DNA of 64,000 nucleotides from Sphingobacterium sp. GVS05A (GCF_019969845.1 NZ_JAHXYR010000011.1:248001-312000); one strand, 5' to 3'. Positions 53,641-63,199 are shown, counted from the stretch's first letter. Numbers and translations: made by a program. Notes: generated by a model not told the origin, from the sequence alone.

Positions 53641-54705
53641 TCATATTTTCAAAGTTAATTTTACCGTATATTTTTGCGCTGTTTCCGCTTTTTCCAAAAC
53701 ATACTTATTTTTATAAAGTAAATCTAGTCTCCGAACGATATTGTTTAAGCCAATGCCCCCAGTTGCCTTCGGCTGCGAAAAAACTGGTTTTGAATTCTCA
53801 CATGTAAAAATAAGTACATCATTATCAAGGCTGAAGACCAAATTGACATACGACGCAGCGTCGCTATCGATATTATGCTTTATGGCATTCTCCACAAAAG
53901 GAATAAAAAGCAATGGAGCAACTTCAGCGCTACCCATATTTCCTTGAGTTTGTATGCAGAAATAAAATTCGTCACGACGTATTTTCTCCAGATCCAGATA
54001 ATCCGTCAGCAAGCCAATATCATCCATTAGATAGACTTTTTCTCTATGGCTATCTTTCCATTGATACCTGAGTAAATCATCCAATTTGGTCAAAATTTCG
54101 GCAGCCATTAGGGGTTCATCTTCAATCAATATATTAGCATTATTGATGGTGTTAAAAAGAAAATGAGGATTAATTTGACTTTTCAGAAATTGAAGTTTCG
54201 ACTCGGTAGTCGATTTTTGCAAATCCTTCTCTCTAAAATGACTTTGCATGAGTGGTTTGAATAACAAAAGCGCGGACATACCCAACATAAATAACAGTAT
54301 CGCAAAGAAAGACGAAGTGACGCTCAAAAAGATGGCTATTGAATCCGGTTTTTGGTGGCTAACAGCGATGTCATAAAATAAGTCTTGTAAGATGACCATT
54401 ATGAACATCGAGAAAATCGTAAATAGTAGAACAGCTATTGTATATTGCAAAATCCTCCTATTGGTCATAAAATAAGGAAACAATACATACACGTTGACGT
54501 AAACCAACATATTCATAAATAAATAGTAGGTAATCCATCCACAAAAGCGATTAAACGACAAGTTTAAGGTATCCGGTTTATCAAAAAATACACTGATACT
54601 GATCAAGAAGATCATAAGCTGTAAAGCGACATGACGATGCAAACGATACTTACGATCGGTCAAAAATGAAATGCCTCTATGGTGCTCCGCTGCTAATTCC
54701 ATCAT
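53641..54705 (-). CDS. LytS/YehU-type sensor histidine kinase
   Basis: The protein has 354 residues with four transmembrane helices, then a His_kinase domain: phospho-acceptor in LKSQINPHFLFNTINNANIL, N-box in PLLFIPFVENAIKHNID, and a Gly-rich ATP lid GGIGLNNIVRRLDLL. It is the canonical kinase of the pair. Its start overlaps the end of the upstream kinase-like gene by 29 bp. Confidence 0.92.
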   Translation of the reverse strand: MMELAAEHHRGISFLTDRKYRLHRHVALQLMIFLISISVFFDKPDTLNLSFNRFCGWITYYLFMNMLVYVNVYVLFPYFMTNRRILQYTIAVLLFTIFSMFIMVILQDLFYDIAVSHQKPDSIAIFLSVTSSFFAILLFMLGMSALLLFKPLMQSHFREKDLQKSTTESKLQFLKSQINPHFLFNTINNANILIEDEPLMAAEILTKLDDLLRYQWKDSHREKVYLMDDIGLLTDYLDLEKIRRDEFYFCIQTQGNMGSAEVAPLLFIPFVENAIKHNIDSDAASYVNLVFSLDNDVLIFTCENSKPVFSQPKATGGIGLNNIVRRLDLLYKNKYVLEKAETAQKYTVKLTLKI

Positions 54706-55735
54706 TATAAAATCGTATTTGAAGCTGCAAATTACCTGCTTGTGATTTTAACTGATAAACGTGAGAATGCAATTTATCAAACTTATTCTTTACATCAGCT
54801 AAGTCGGTGTCGTTTAAATAGTATTTCTCTACAAAAGCACAATCAAAATGCAACGTTTGATCTTTCATTTCCATTTCCATTTGGAGATGAGAGATGGCTT
54901 GCTTTTCCACTAAAGTCTGTACCACCACAATCAGTAACAAAGGTGTAATCAAGAGTTGATTGGTTGGCCCTTTTATAACCAGTGAATAGTCGAAATGACG
55001 ATCAGATATCAACTGATATAAATTCAAAAAATTGGATATAAAATGTATTTCCGACTGAAGAAAGACTTTTTCTCTATCGCAATCGTATAATTGATATCTC
55101 AAAAGTTGGCCAAGCTGCATCAAAATAGTTGAAGAGATTTTGGGTTGTATAGGAGCTAAAGCAGATGCTTTTTGTAAAGCTTTGGATAAAAATATGGGAG
55201 AAACCTGTCCTTTGAGTTTGTTGACTTCAGATTCCAAAAATTGATTTTCTAATAATAAGATTTGTTCAATTTTTTGATTCCAAGTGCGAAACAGTTCCAC
55301 TGCTGACATACTCCAAAAGCAGATCATTGTAATCACAGATGAAGACAGGTTGTCTACAAATACAAGTGGATTTAAATAGGATTGTATCCTATGTGCTAAT
55401 CCTAAAACCACTCGTATTTTGTATTCCAAAAAAACATTGGTAAACAGTAATATAAACACAGAAATGATTAGTAAGATGACGTAAGTGCGGTATTTTTCAT
55501 TGACTAAAAATCGTGGGATTAAAACAAAATAATTAACATACGTCGCTAAAATATAAGTTGAAAACGATGTCAGGCAAATCCAATAAATCTTATCTCTTAA
55601 ATAAATGGAATCCTCTTGATAAGCAATAAAAACTTGATTAAAGGTGATTATCCCCAAAATGATAATGAAAAATATATGCCGCCAAAAACGACACTTGGAA
55701 TCTACTATAAAAAGATAAAATAGACTATACATCAT
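54677..55735 (-). CDS. Histidine-kinase-like membrane protein lacking catalytic residues
   Basis: The protein has 352 residues with four transmembrane helices, as in its partner. Where the partner has INPHFLFN, this protein has LKGQVSPIFLSKALQK, without the histidine. The N-box position reads VQTLVEKQAISH, without the Asn pair, and no Gly-rich ATP lid is visible. It is probably a pseudokinase acting with the downstream kinase, to which it is translationally coupled. Confidence 0.8.
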   Translation of the reverse strand: MMYSLFYLFIVDSKCRFWRHIFFIIILGIITFNQVFIAYQEDSIYLRDKIYWICLTSFSTYILATYVNYFVLIPRFLVNEKYRTYVILLIISVFILLFTNVFLEYKIRVVLGLAHRIQSYLNPLVFVDNLSSSVITMICFWSMSAVELFRTWNQKIEQILLLENQFLESEVNKLKGQVSPIFLSKALQKASALAPIQPKISSTILMQLGQLLRYQLYDCDREKVFLQSEIHFISNFLNLYQLISDRHFDYSLVIKGPTNQLLITPLLLIVVVQTLVEKQAISHLQMEMEMKDQTLHFDCAFVEKYYLNDTDLADVKNKFDKLHSHVYQLKSQAGNLQLQIRFYNDGISSGAP

Positions 55736-55764
55736 GGTCTTATTACAATTTGTATAAAATTACA

Positions 55765-58119
55765 TTAAAAATCAATTCTGTAAAGCACATTAAAAAGCGA
55801 AGTGGCTTGCTTTTTTGTTTCGATATTATGACCATTGAGATTGTAGGCATGTCCATAATATTCTTTTGTGCCAGTTGCATTCAGCAACTTAACAGCGAAC
55901 TCGTGTGAACGTTTTGATCTGTTCATTCGATAAGTGATCGTATAATTGGCTACAAAAAGCGGATCAAACTGTTTTGCATACGCCTGGCTTTCATCGTATT
56001 GCACTTCTCTATCGGTATGCAGTAACGAGGAAGCTTCATCCACTGGCGAATATCGCTGACCTCCTTGTAAGGTTAATTTTAAATTGACACCCAATATATC
56101 TCTTTTTTTACTTCTTATTGTCCATTCTTTACCTGCCAATACATTGACAATAAATCGACTGTTATATTTCGTGTTATGCCAAATGCCATCCCCGCCTTTA
56201 TATTTTGAATCGAAAAGGGATGATGTCAATAAATAATAATAGCCGTTACTCAGATATCTTTCTAAAGTCATATCAATACCGACATTGCGTCCCCTTCCGT
56301 TATTCAGCAAAGCATCTTCTACATAAAACAAACTGCGGTTGAGCACTGAGTAAGAACTATCTGCAATGACAGGAACATTGAATAAATACTGAAAATATGG
56401 CTCCACTTTCAGATTCATATTTTCATTTATCTTATAGTTGTATGACATTGAAAAATGATGTGTTTTTGTAAAATCTAGATCTTTGTTTAGTAACTGTCCA
56501 GTAATTTTATCTTTCACGAAATACACATCAAGCTTCTCTATACGGCTGTGTAATCCATATGCCATAGCAAGTGAAATTTTTGATGAAGATTGCCATTTGA
56601 GGGATACCCGAGGTTCAATTGCCAAGCTATTATTTAAAGTCAAGAGCTGAGAATTGATGCCCAAAGTGGCTGTTAGGTTTGTATTCAATTTAAACAATGA
56701 ACTGCTGTACACAGCGGTCAGATAGGTATTGCCCTTCCCTTGGGATAGCGTCTGTAATGGTTTACCAATGTTAGGAGCCAATTCCAGATGCATATTGTAG
56801 CGCATATTTGTCACGGAAAATCCTGTTTTATTGCTATGCCAATCGCTATACATTTTGTCAAACGATGAAGTCAAAATCAGGTTGTTAAAGCGATTGTCCA
56901 ACTCCAAATGTGGATTAATAATCGCGGAATTATCATAATATTGCTCTTTTGCATCATTTTTTGAAAAAGTGGAAGCTAAAGTGGTGCGCAATAATCCGCC
57001 GCCATCAAAATAAAAAAGATGATTGACTCCAGTTGCTGTTGAGGTTTGACGCATTTCGGAGTGTTTACCATCATCACTGTATGTCCAGGCAGATTCATCT
57101 TCTTTCTTTGTGCTGAATTTATCGATCAATCCCGTTCCCCAAATTGAAAATACTCCACTTTTTTGGGTAGGAACATTCAGTTTAAAATTCAAATCTTGAT
57201 AATCCAACAATTGATTCTGTTGATCACCGCCACCCAATTTGTGCATTAATCCAGTCGTCGAATATCTATAATTTATTAAGTATGATGCGTTGTTTTTTGG
57301 ACTAAAAGGACCTTCCGAGGCAAAATCTAGTCCTAGCAGGCCCAATTGAAAGGTATGCTCGTAATTTTGGTTGTTTCCATTTCTCATTTTCATGTCAAAA
57401 ACGCCTGAAACGGCATTGTTATATTCGGCAGGAAATGCACTGCTGTAAAAACCAGAAGGCCCTAGGACGTTGGAACTCAAAGATGATAAAATCCCTCCTC
57501 CCAAAATCGAAATGTCCGCGAAGTGATTGGGATTTGGAATTTCCACACCTTCCATTCGCCATTGCAACAAGCTGGGAGCATTACCATGCACGGAGATTCC
57601 ATTATTTCCCATATTAGCTGAAATACCTGCAAAAGAACTTAACAAACGAGCTGGATCTTCCAGCCCACCTGCATACCGACTCGCTTCTTCCATACGCAAA
57701 GAGCGAGCTCCTGTCAAAGCCATTTTATTCAACAATTGGTCTTTGTTGTTACGAGGCGTTATAACAACTTCGTCTAATATTGTGGTGGACTGGTGCATTC
57801 CGATTTCAAGAAACACTTCTTTGCCAGAATTTAATAGTACTTCTTTAATAAGAATAGGTTCGTAGCCAAATAGTTTAGCTTGAATAGTATATCGACCGAC
57901 CGGTATATTTTGTATTACGAACTGTCCTTTAACATCAGTTGTTCCCTGAACATTCGAATATTCGATAACAGAAAGTGAAACTGAAGTTAATGGTTTGCCG
58001 GACAAATAATCATTGACCACACCTCTTATATTTTGAGTTGTCTGCTGGCTGTAAACTGAAGTAGAAATAAAAAGGCCTAAAAGAATAAGGATCATTTTAT
58101 TTTTTATCAACGTCAGCAT
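55765..58119 (-). CDS. TonB-dependent receptor
   Basis: About 784 residues from MLTLIKNKMILIL (58119). The open frame extends 51 codons upstream into an HU-like remnant. Signal peptide (LLGLFISTSVYSQ), carboxypeptidase-regulatory-like domain (NIRGVVNDYLSGKPLTSVSL), plug (SVHGNAPSLLQWRMEGVEIP, NPNHF), then a barrel with an aromatic C-terminus. No SusD partner. It is encoded with histidine kinases and a LytTR regulator, so its expression is probably signal-controlled. Confidence 0.88.
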   Translation of the reverse strand: MLTLIKNKMILILLGLFISTSVYSQQTTQNIRGVVNDYLSGKPLTSVSLSVIEYSNVQGTTDVKGQFVIQNIPVGRYTIQAKLFGYEPILIKEVLLNSGKEVFLEIGMHQSTTILDEVVITPRNNKDQLLNKMALTGARSLRMEEASRYAGGLEDPARLLSSFAGISANMGNNGISVHGNAPSLLQWRMEGVEIPNPNHFADISILGGGILSSLSSNVLGPSGFYSSAFPAEYNNAVSGVFDMKMRNGNNQNYEHTFQLGLLGLDFASEGPFSPKNNASYLINYRYSTTGLMHKLGGGDQQNQLLDYQDLNFKLNVPTQKSGVFSIWGTGLIDKFSTKKEDESAWTYSDDGKHSEMRQTSTATGVNHLFYFDGGGLLRTTLASTFSKNDAKEQYYDNSAIINPHLELDNRFNNLILTSSFDKMYSDWHSNKTGFSVTNMRYNMHLELAPNIGKPLQTLSQGKGNTYLTAVYSSSLFKLNTNLTATLGINSQLLTLNNSLAIEPRVSLKWQSSSKISLAMAYGLHSRIEKLDVYFVKDKITGQLLNKDLDFTKTHHFSMSYNYKINENMNLKVEPYFQYLFNVPVIADSSYSVLNRSLFYVEDALLNNGRGRNVGIDMTLERYLSNGYYYLLTSSLFDSKYKGGDGIWHNTKYNSRFIVNVLAGKEWTIRSKKRDILGVNLKLTLQGGQRYSPVDEASSLLHTDREVQYDESQAYAKQFDPLFVANYTITYRMNRSKRSHEFAVKLLNATGTKEYYGHAYNLNGHNIETKKQATSLFNVLYRIDF

Positions 58120-58149
58120 TTTATAAACTAAAAGGAATAGGCTACGAAG

Positions 58150-58272
58150 TCCCTTCCTCTCACTAAATTCATCTTTCAGTACACTTTCTAATGCGTCCAA
58201 CACTTTTTCACAATCGTTCGGACTTACTTTTGATCGTTCGGACACTTTTGTCATCATTTCTCTCTTGTTCAT
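58150..58272 (-). pseudogene. HU/IHF-type DNA-binding protein, 5' remnant
   Basis: MNKREMMTKVSERSKVSPND followed by CEKVLDALESVLKDEF is the first helix pair of HU proteins. It is then fused in frame to the upstream leader of the TonB receptor, and the beta arms are missing. As an open frame it could extend the receptor by 51 residues and would hide its signal peptide. Confidence 0.7.
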
Positions 58273-58458
58273 TTTCTATTAAGCTGATTGATGCTGTAAA
58301 AATAGAATACATGAAAATGGACAAGAGAAATAAGCGACAGAACTACGGTTTTCTGCGACAGAAAGCTGTATAAATAAGGCAAGAAATTCTCACTCTACAA
58401 CAAGCCTCTGTTAGAAACAAAAAAACTTGCTTTTAACAGAGAGCTAATTTTCATCTAA

Positions 58459-58623
58459 AGTTCCTTTCTGCTTTTGGATGCCAATGAACGCTATCACTAT
58501 TTTCTAAAACAGTTCCCGGATGCAGATAATCGGATACCGCTTTTCCATATTGCATCATACCTTGGGATGAGTCCTGAAACACTCAGTAGGATCAGAAGTA
58601 AAAAATCAATCAAATTGATCTAA
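58459..58623 (+). pseudogene. Crp/Fnr regulator, 3' remnant
   Basis: A 54-codon frame without start: LLLDANERYHYFLKQFPDAD, then HIASYLGMSPETLSRIRSKK and a stop. This is the DNA-binding end of a Crp/Fnr protein; the sensor domain is absent. It lies just upstream of the cyclase gene it may once have controlled. Confidence 0.75.
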
Positions 58624-58681
58624 GTCAAGTAAACATTATTTAGATTTCCACACTTTTGTCATAGTAAAATTGAAACATCCT

Positions 58682-59575
58682 ATGGAAAAAAGAGTAAAAT
58701 TCGACTTCGAGATATTCTTTACGAATGGCGGTAGTATCAAAGGGGAAGATTTCAGATTAGATATATCCGGAGACGATATCGGCGAGAGTGCCCTGGCGGA
58801 CTACATCGTTGAAGATATGCAGTTGCTAATGGTAGGAAAAGTTAATATCCTTAACAAAGAAATCCTGATTGAGCCCCATAAACGTAAGCCAATTGATGAA
58901 AGTGTGGCGAAAGATTCCTTAATAGATTTGAGTCATACAATCGAAGATGGTCTGATAACCTACAAAGGTTTGCCGGCACCTCATATTTGCGACTATCTCT
59001 CTAGGGAACAGACAAAACAGAACTATGACGGCGATACATCTTTTCAGATCGGAAAAATAGAGATGGTCACTAACACCGGAACTTATATCGATTGTCCATT
59101 TCATCGATTTGCGGATGGCAACGACACAGCCCAAACGGAATTAAAGAGTTTTGCGCAGCTTGACGCAGTAATGATCCATATACCGTTTACAGAAACCCTG
59201 AAAATTACGGAAGATCATCTTAAGAATAGAGAAATCAGAAATCGTGCGGTGTTAATACAGACTGGCTGGGATAGGCATTGGAATACGGAGCTCTATTATC
59301 AGGACCATCCTTATCTTACCGAGCAGGCGGCAATGTATCTTCGGGACTGTAACGTCAAACTTGTAGGTATTGATTCCCATAATATAGACGACACGGCCGG
59401 GAGAACAAGACCTGTTCATACCGTGCTATTAGGTGCCGGGATTTTAATCGTTGAGCATCTCTGCAATTTAAATAAATTGCCAGATCAGAATTTTAAGTTC
59501 ACCGCCACCCCACCAAAATTTAAAGGTGTTGGGACTTTTCCGGTCAGGGCATTTGCTTCTATTGAAAAGAAATAA
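58682..59575 (+). CDS. Cyclase-family (kynurenine formamidase-like) protein
   Basis: The protein has 297 residues from the ATG at 58682; a TTG four codons earlier is unlikely. Cyclase-family motif region: TNTGTYIDCPFHRFADGNDT (metal ligands D and H), VLIQTGWDRHW and LVGIDSHNIDDTAG. The N-terminal 80 residues are an additional small domain. These enzymes hydrolyse or cyclise formamides and related compounds. Confidence 0.85.
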   Translation: MEKRVKFDFEIFFTNGGSIKGEDFRLDISGDDIGESALADYIVEDMQLLMVGKVNILNKEILIEPHKRKPIDESVAKDSLIDLSHTIEDGLITYKGLPAPHICDYLSREQTKQNYDGDTSFQIGKIEMVTNTGTYIDCPFHRFADGNDTAQTELKSFAQLDAVMIHIPFTETLKITEDHLKNREIRNRAVLIQTGWDRHWNTELYYQDHPYLTEQAAMYLRDCNVKLVGIDSHNIDDTAGRTRPVHTVLLGAGILIVEHLCNLNKLPDQNFKFTATPPKFKGVGTFPVRAFASIEKK

Positions 59576-59619
59576 ATATATTCAAATAATAAATCACTTT
59601 CAGCAAGAAACACAATTAC

Positions 59620-60009
59620 ATGGGAAATAACGTAGGATTAACAAAAGATGCAGGCTGGCAGTTCGGGATCAGAAAAACTATGCCAGCGAACCTGGAAACA
59701 CTGTGGAATCTCTTTTTTTCTGACCGGGGATTAGGTTTTTGGTGTGAAGGTGTAGACCAGAATTTTTCGACTTTTAAGGAATATTCACATATCCGAACAA
59801 AGTGGAGGCACCGGGACTTCGCAGAAGACACCAATTTACAGATCAGATTTATTCCTTCGAAAAATAAAGATAAAACAACAATTTCATTTCACGTTGATAA
59901 ATTAAAAAATGAAAGTCAGCGTGAAATGACCAAAGATTATTGGTCAAAAGTGATTGAAGATCTAAAGCTGTTGCAGGAAGACACCGTCTCATCAAGTGTC
60001 CTCCGATAG
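59620..60009 (+). CDS. SRPBCC (AHSA1/START-like) protein
   Basis: The protein has 129 residues. FGIRKTMPANLETLWNLFFS starts a helix-grip fold; LQIRFIPSKNKDKTTISFHV and a C-terminal helix DYWSKVIEDLKLLQED complete it. Ligand unknown. It starts 45 bp after the cyclase gene, likely the same operon. Confidence 0.85.
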   Translation: MGNNVGLTKDAGWQFGIRKTMPANLETLWNLFFSDRGLGFWCEGVDQNFSTFKEYSHIRTKWRHRDFAEDTNLQIRFIPSKNKDKTTISFHVDKLKNESQREMTKDYWSKVIEDLKLLQEDTVSSSVLR

Positions 60010-60105
60010 ATTCAGTCCTCGATCTGTCGAATTATTTATAATTACTTCTTAAACAGAATGATGCAGGTCCGTTTACGACCTGCATCTCTCGATTCAATTA
60101 CTTAT

Positions 60106-60240
60106 CATGGTATTATTCTTATCAATCGGGCAAAGTTAATACCCAATCCTAAGTTACTCCTATTGGCTTCTTACCTAAGACAATTAAAGGATGTACGGAA
60201 TGTCCGACAAATTGACAAAAGATATTGGAGGAATCAATAG
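60106..60240 (+). pseudogene. Composite remnant: ybjQ-unit edge plus HAD-phosphatase tail
   Basis: 60106-60153 resembles the region upstream of ybjQ (ATCATGGTATTATT, CAATCGGGCAAAGTTAATAC). It joins directly to LLLLASYLRQLKDVRNVRQI, DKRYWRNQ, the end of the HAD phosphatase at 31801-32316. Two pieces seen elsewhere in the window are thus fused. Confidence 0.75.
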
Positions 60241-60333
60241 AAATCTACCTTGTTATAAATCTTTAAATTATTACAAGATATCTCGTGACAATGGCAGTTT
60301 TTGAGTAATTTTAATAACAGACAAACTGAAGTG

Positions 60334-60678
60334 ATGGCTTATAACAATGAACTTGTCAACCGCGTCCGCGAAAGGCTTGCAATAGAAGAAAATATCGAAG
60401 TTGAGGAAAAGAAAATGTTTAGTGGATTATCCTTTCTTGTTAATGGGAAAATGTGTATCAATATCGGCCATGACAATCTGATGTGTCGCTATTGCGCAAA
60501 ACTGGAAGATGAAGTCTCAGAAAAAATAGGCTTCTTGCCTATGATTATGAAAGGAAAGCAACTAAAGGGCTATTGCTATGTAGAACCTATCGGTTTTCAA
60601 AAACCCGATGATTTTGAATATTGGATAAAAATATGCCTTGATTATAACCCAATTGCAAGAGCCTCAAAGAAGAAATGA
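60334..60678 (+). CDS. TfoX N-terminal-domain protein
   Basis: The protein has 114 residues from MAYNNELVNRV. TfoX-N pattern: VEEKKMFSGLSFLVNGKMCI and LMCRYCAKLEDEVSE, ending in a basic tail. Stand-alone TfoX-N proteins have unknown function; full TfoX regulates competence in other phyla. Confidence 0.88.
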   Translation: MAYNNELVNRVRERLAIEENIEVEEKKMFSGLSFLVNGKMCINIGHDNLMCRYCAKLEDEVSEKIGFLPMIMKGKQLKGYCYVEPIGFQKPDDFEYWIKICLDYNPIARASKKK

Positions 60679-61004
60679 AAAATAAACTTGAGTTAGTATA
60701 CTTTATACAAGCTGCCAAAGTTCGCGTTACAGTCTCATCCCGCATTTTCCCAATACAATGTTATCTGCAGTTATTTTAGCGGATTTTTGGAAATTTCATT
60801 ATTAAACTGCAAAAGCTCAACTAATTTCTCAATAATTTCATCCACTACAGAACTAAATAGCTGGTAATCTAGTATTACTAGATGCAGGATTAGGCCTGGA
60901 TGGAAATAGGAATTTGGTTAACTTGCCGCTAGAACTGAGACCGACAAACGACGAGCGCTAGCATCCTTTATACAATAATTTTCTAGTATCTTAGTAAATA
61001 AAAG
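60679..61004. other. Intergenic region without a clear gene
   Basis: A 34-codon plus-strand frame (LVLLDAGLGLDGNRNLVNLP) ends at 60960 and may be another decayed tail. Nothing else was seen. Confidence 0.35.
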
Positions 61005-61472
61005 ATGCAAAGAATAGTAAAGCTTAGCACACTTGTTACAGCATTGCTGTTTAATCTCTCCCTGGTCTTTTCGCAGGAAGCAAAAGTTGTTGATGTTAAA
61101 AGTACCGTCGAAAACAATAATCTTAAATTAACGGTGTCACCGCCTAAAAGCGGTGTTCCTGAAATCATGCCCGATGTTAAGGCTGATTTCCAAGGAGGTC
61201 AATTGGCGTTAAACAACTTTATTGCTAAGAATCTGAAATACCCAAAGCAGGCAATTGAAAATGGTGTCCAGGGTGTTTTGGTGGTACGGCTCAAAGTGGC
61301 AAAAGATGGAACTGTGATCTTCGATGAATTTATTAAGCAGCTAGGTTATGGTTGCGAAGCAGAGGCTAAAAGGTTAATCAAAACAATGCCAAAGTGGAAT
61401 CCTGCTATGCTAAAAGGCAAACCTATTGACTCCAATTATACGATAAAGCTTACATTTAAGTTTGTCGATTGA
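61005..61472 (+). CDS. TonB C-terminal-domain protein
   Basis: The protein has 155 residues. Signal-like N-terminus (LVTALLFNLSLVFSQ). The TonB-C domain covers about 68-155: FIAKNLKYPKQAIENGVQGV, VVRLKVAKDGTV, AKRLIKTMPKWNPAMLKGKP. It lacks the N-terminal membrane anchor and Pro-rich spacer of a full TonB, so it is probably a periplasmic TonB-C-only protein. Confidence 0.9.
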   Translation: MQRIVKLSTLVTALLFNLSLVFSQEAKVVDVKSTVENNNLKLTVSPPKSGVPEIMPDVKADFQGGQLALNNFIAKNLKYPKQAIENGVQGVLVVRLKVAKDGTVIFDEFIKQLGYGCEAEAKRLIKTMPKWNPAMLKGKPIDSNYTIKLTFKFVD

Positions 61473-61637
61473 TGACAGCCTCAGCTCCCTTTTAAAAAAT
61501 TGTGAGGTTCACTGATATAACCAGATGATAAATCGTTATGTATACACCTGTATATCCTATTTATTGGCTATAGCTTGTCTGCAAAATATATCCTTAGAAC
61601 TGCGTGGGATATTGTTTTCACAAGACAAAACGGGCTG

Positions 61638-61850
61638 TAAATCTCATAGTCCGAGAAGTTCTGTTTTAATGCAATGAGCCAAATTGGGGATATCTTCAAT
61701 GGCCTGATCAATCCTTTTTCGGAATAAACTTTCGCCGAGTGTCATTTTCAGATGCTCGTTTAAGTCTCCTGTTAATTCCTCTTGACCAAAACAGACATAA
61801 GACGGAACGATAAGGTAATTCAAGGTGTCATATTTGGTAACCATTTCCAA
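61638..61850 (-). pseudogene. Orphan tail of the 43166 gene (211-bp repeat, copy 2)
   Basis: Encodes MVTKYDTLNYLIVPSYVCFG and onward to the same C-terminus as the intact gene (IPNLAHCIKTELLGL). Sequence similarity stops at 61848. Confidence 0.85.
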
Positions 61851-61930
61851 GCAATTTGTTTGAAGGTTTTCTCTGTAATGACGATACAGATCATTATTGG
61901 GAATACAGCACTTAGATATAAAATAAAGTT

Positions 61931-61951
61931 ATAGACCGAAAAAAGGTCTAT
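61931..61951 (-). terminator. Small hairpin at end of remnant
   Basis: ATAGACC / GGTCTAT with a GAAAAAA loop, overlapping the stop of the 61948 remnant. Confidence 0.5.
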
Positions 61952-62102
61952 GCCTGCCCTATCGTTTGATATTCATTCTTGGGTATATAGCTCAAAACCT
62001 TTACAATATCAACTAATGTCTTGAATTTGTTATCAGTCAGTTCATGTCCGTAGTTTTTTCCTTTGGTAGACTGACCTCTTCCCAAAAAACTGGAGTATTT
62101 AA
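61948..62102 (-). pseudogene. Orphan gene tail
   Basis: The frame reads YSSFLGRGQSTKGKNYGHEL, TDNKFKTLVDIVKVLSYIPK, NEYQTIGQA and stop. There is no start; it is a 3' end without its body. Not recognised with confidence. Confidence 0.5.
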
Positions 62103-62167
62103 AAGTAGAAAATTCGGTGACGAATTACTAATTTTAAAATGGAGGCAAACCATTAAACGACTTAAAG

Positions 62168-62707
62168 ATGGAATTTACAGAATTATTTAAACTGATCTAC
62201 GAAAATGATATTGATACATTACAAAAAGCAAGGTCAGAAGGTGTTGATTTCTGCAAAACCGATGGGTATGATCAGAACAATCTACTAATAGCATATGCGG
62301 GCTCGGGATATGACAAAAGGTATCAGCCGGAAGATCTGATAGATTTTCTTTTACACTGTGGTATTGACATAAATCATAAGCGGAATAAACGTGGCGGTGA
62401 ACTTGCAGCTCTGCACATAGCAGTTTCTAAAATGAACTATCGAATTGTAAGCCATTTAATTGATAACGGAGCAGAAATTGATATCCGTGAAATAAATGGG
62501 AATACACCTTTATGGATAGCTGTTATGAATTACCGCGGTCAGGAGAATATGATCAAAATAATAAATCTTCTTGTGTCAAAAGGCGCTTCGCTGGATTTAA
62601 TCAATTATCATGACCGTTCTGTCAGGGATATTATAAATACTATCGGTGGCGGAATCGATGCGGGGCATAACAAAAAGGAATGGGATCTGAGGCACCTGCT
62701 AAAATAA
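62168..62707 (+). CDS. Ankyrin-repeat protein
   Basis: The protein has 179 residues with about four ankyrin repeats: YENDIDTLQKARSEGVDFCK, then GELAALHIAVSKMNYRIVSH, GNTPLWIAVMNYRGQENMIK and a final VSKGASLDLINYHDRSVRDI. No signal or enzyme domain. Small ankyrin proteins are frequent among immunity or effector-neutralising genes. Confidence 0.9.
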   Translation: MEFTELFKLIYENDIDTLQKARSEGVDFCKTDGYDQNNLLIAYAGSGYDKRYQPEDLIDFLLHCGIDINHKRNKRGGELAALHIAVSKMNYRIVSHLIDNGAEIDIREINGNTPLWIAVMNYRGQENMIKIINLLVSKGASLDLINYHDRSVRDIINTIGGGIDAGHNKKEWDLRHLLK

Positions 62708-62950
62708 ACATATCACGATATTTCAACTAAAATACTACCCAAAATAGAAGCAAAAATTGGAAAGAGTGCTTTCTACGCGTAAATAGTATCTATGGAAGAT
62801 AATTGGGATAAATATGGTCTTTCTCTTTTAAGACTTCTTGTTTTGAAATTTGGTTAATACATATGTGTGTGTGCGAATAGAGTCTAATCTTCTTTGATAT
62901 TATCCTAGCATTTTCCAAAACCTACGTTACCAGAAATTGCAATTTGTTTT

Positions 62951-63199
62951 TTACGGCTTCTTTGTTTTGGAAGATTGAAATCCACCTAGGATAATTGAAA
63001 TTAATATAAGTATAATTCCAATTACTAACAATGGTATCCAAAATATGAAGCAAAATTCTGATAATTTTATAATGAATTTGCTATAATCACCTCTCGAAAC
63101 AAACATTCCAGCGCCAAATATCAAGATTAGAATTGACGAAAGACATAATGTTATACCAATGAAGAATAATTTTCCACGATTTGCCATTCTATTTCGCAT
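62951..63199 (-). CDS. Small membrane protein
   Basis: The protein has 82 residues with two hydrophobic helices (FFIGITLCLSSILILIFGAG; FCFIFWIPLLVIGIILILIS). No family recognised. Confidence 0.6.
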   Translation of the reverse strand: MRNRMANRGKLFFIGITLCLSSILILIFGAGMFVSRGDYSKFIIKLSEFCFIFWIPLLVIGIILILISIILGGFQSSKTKKP

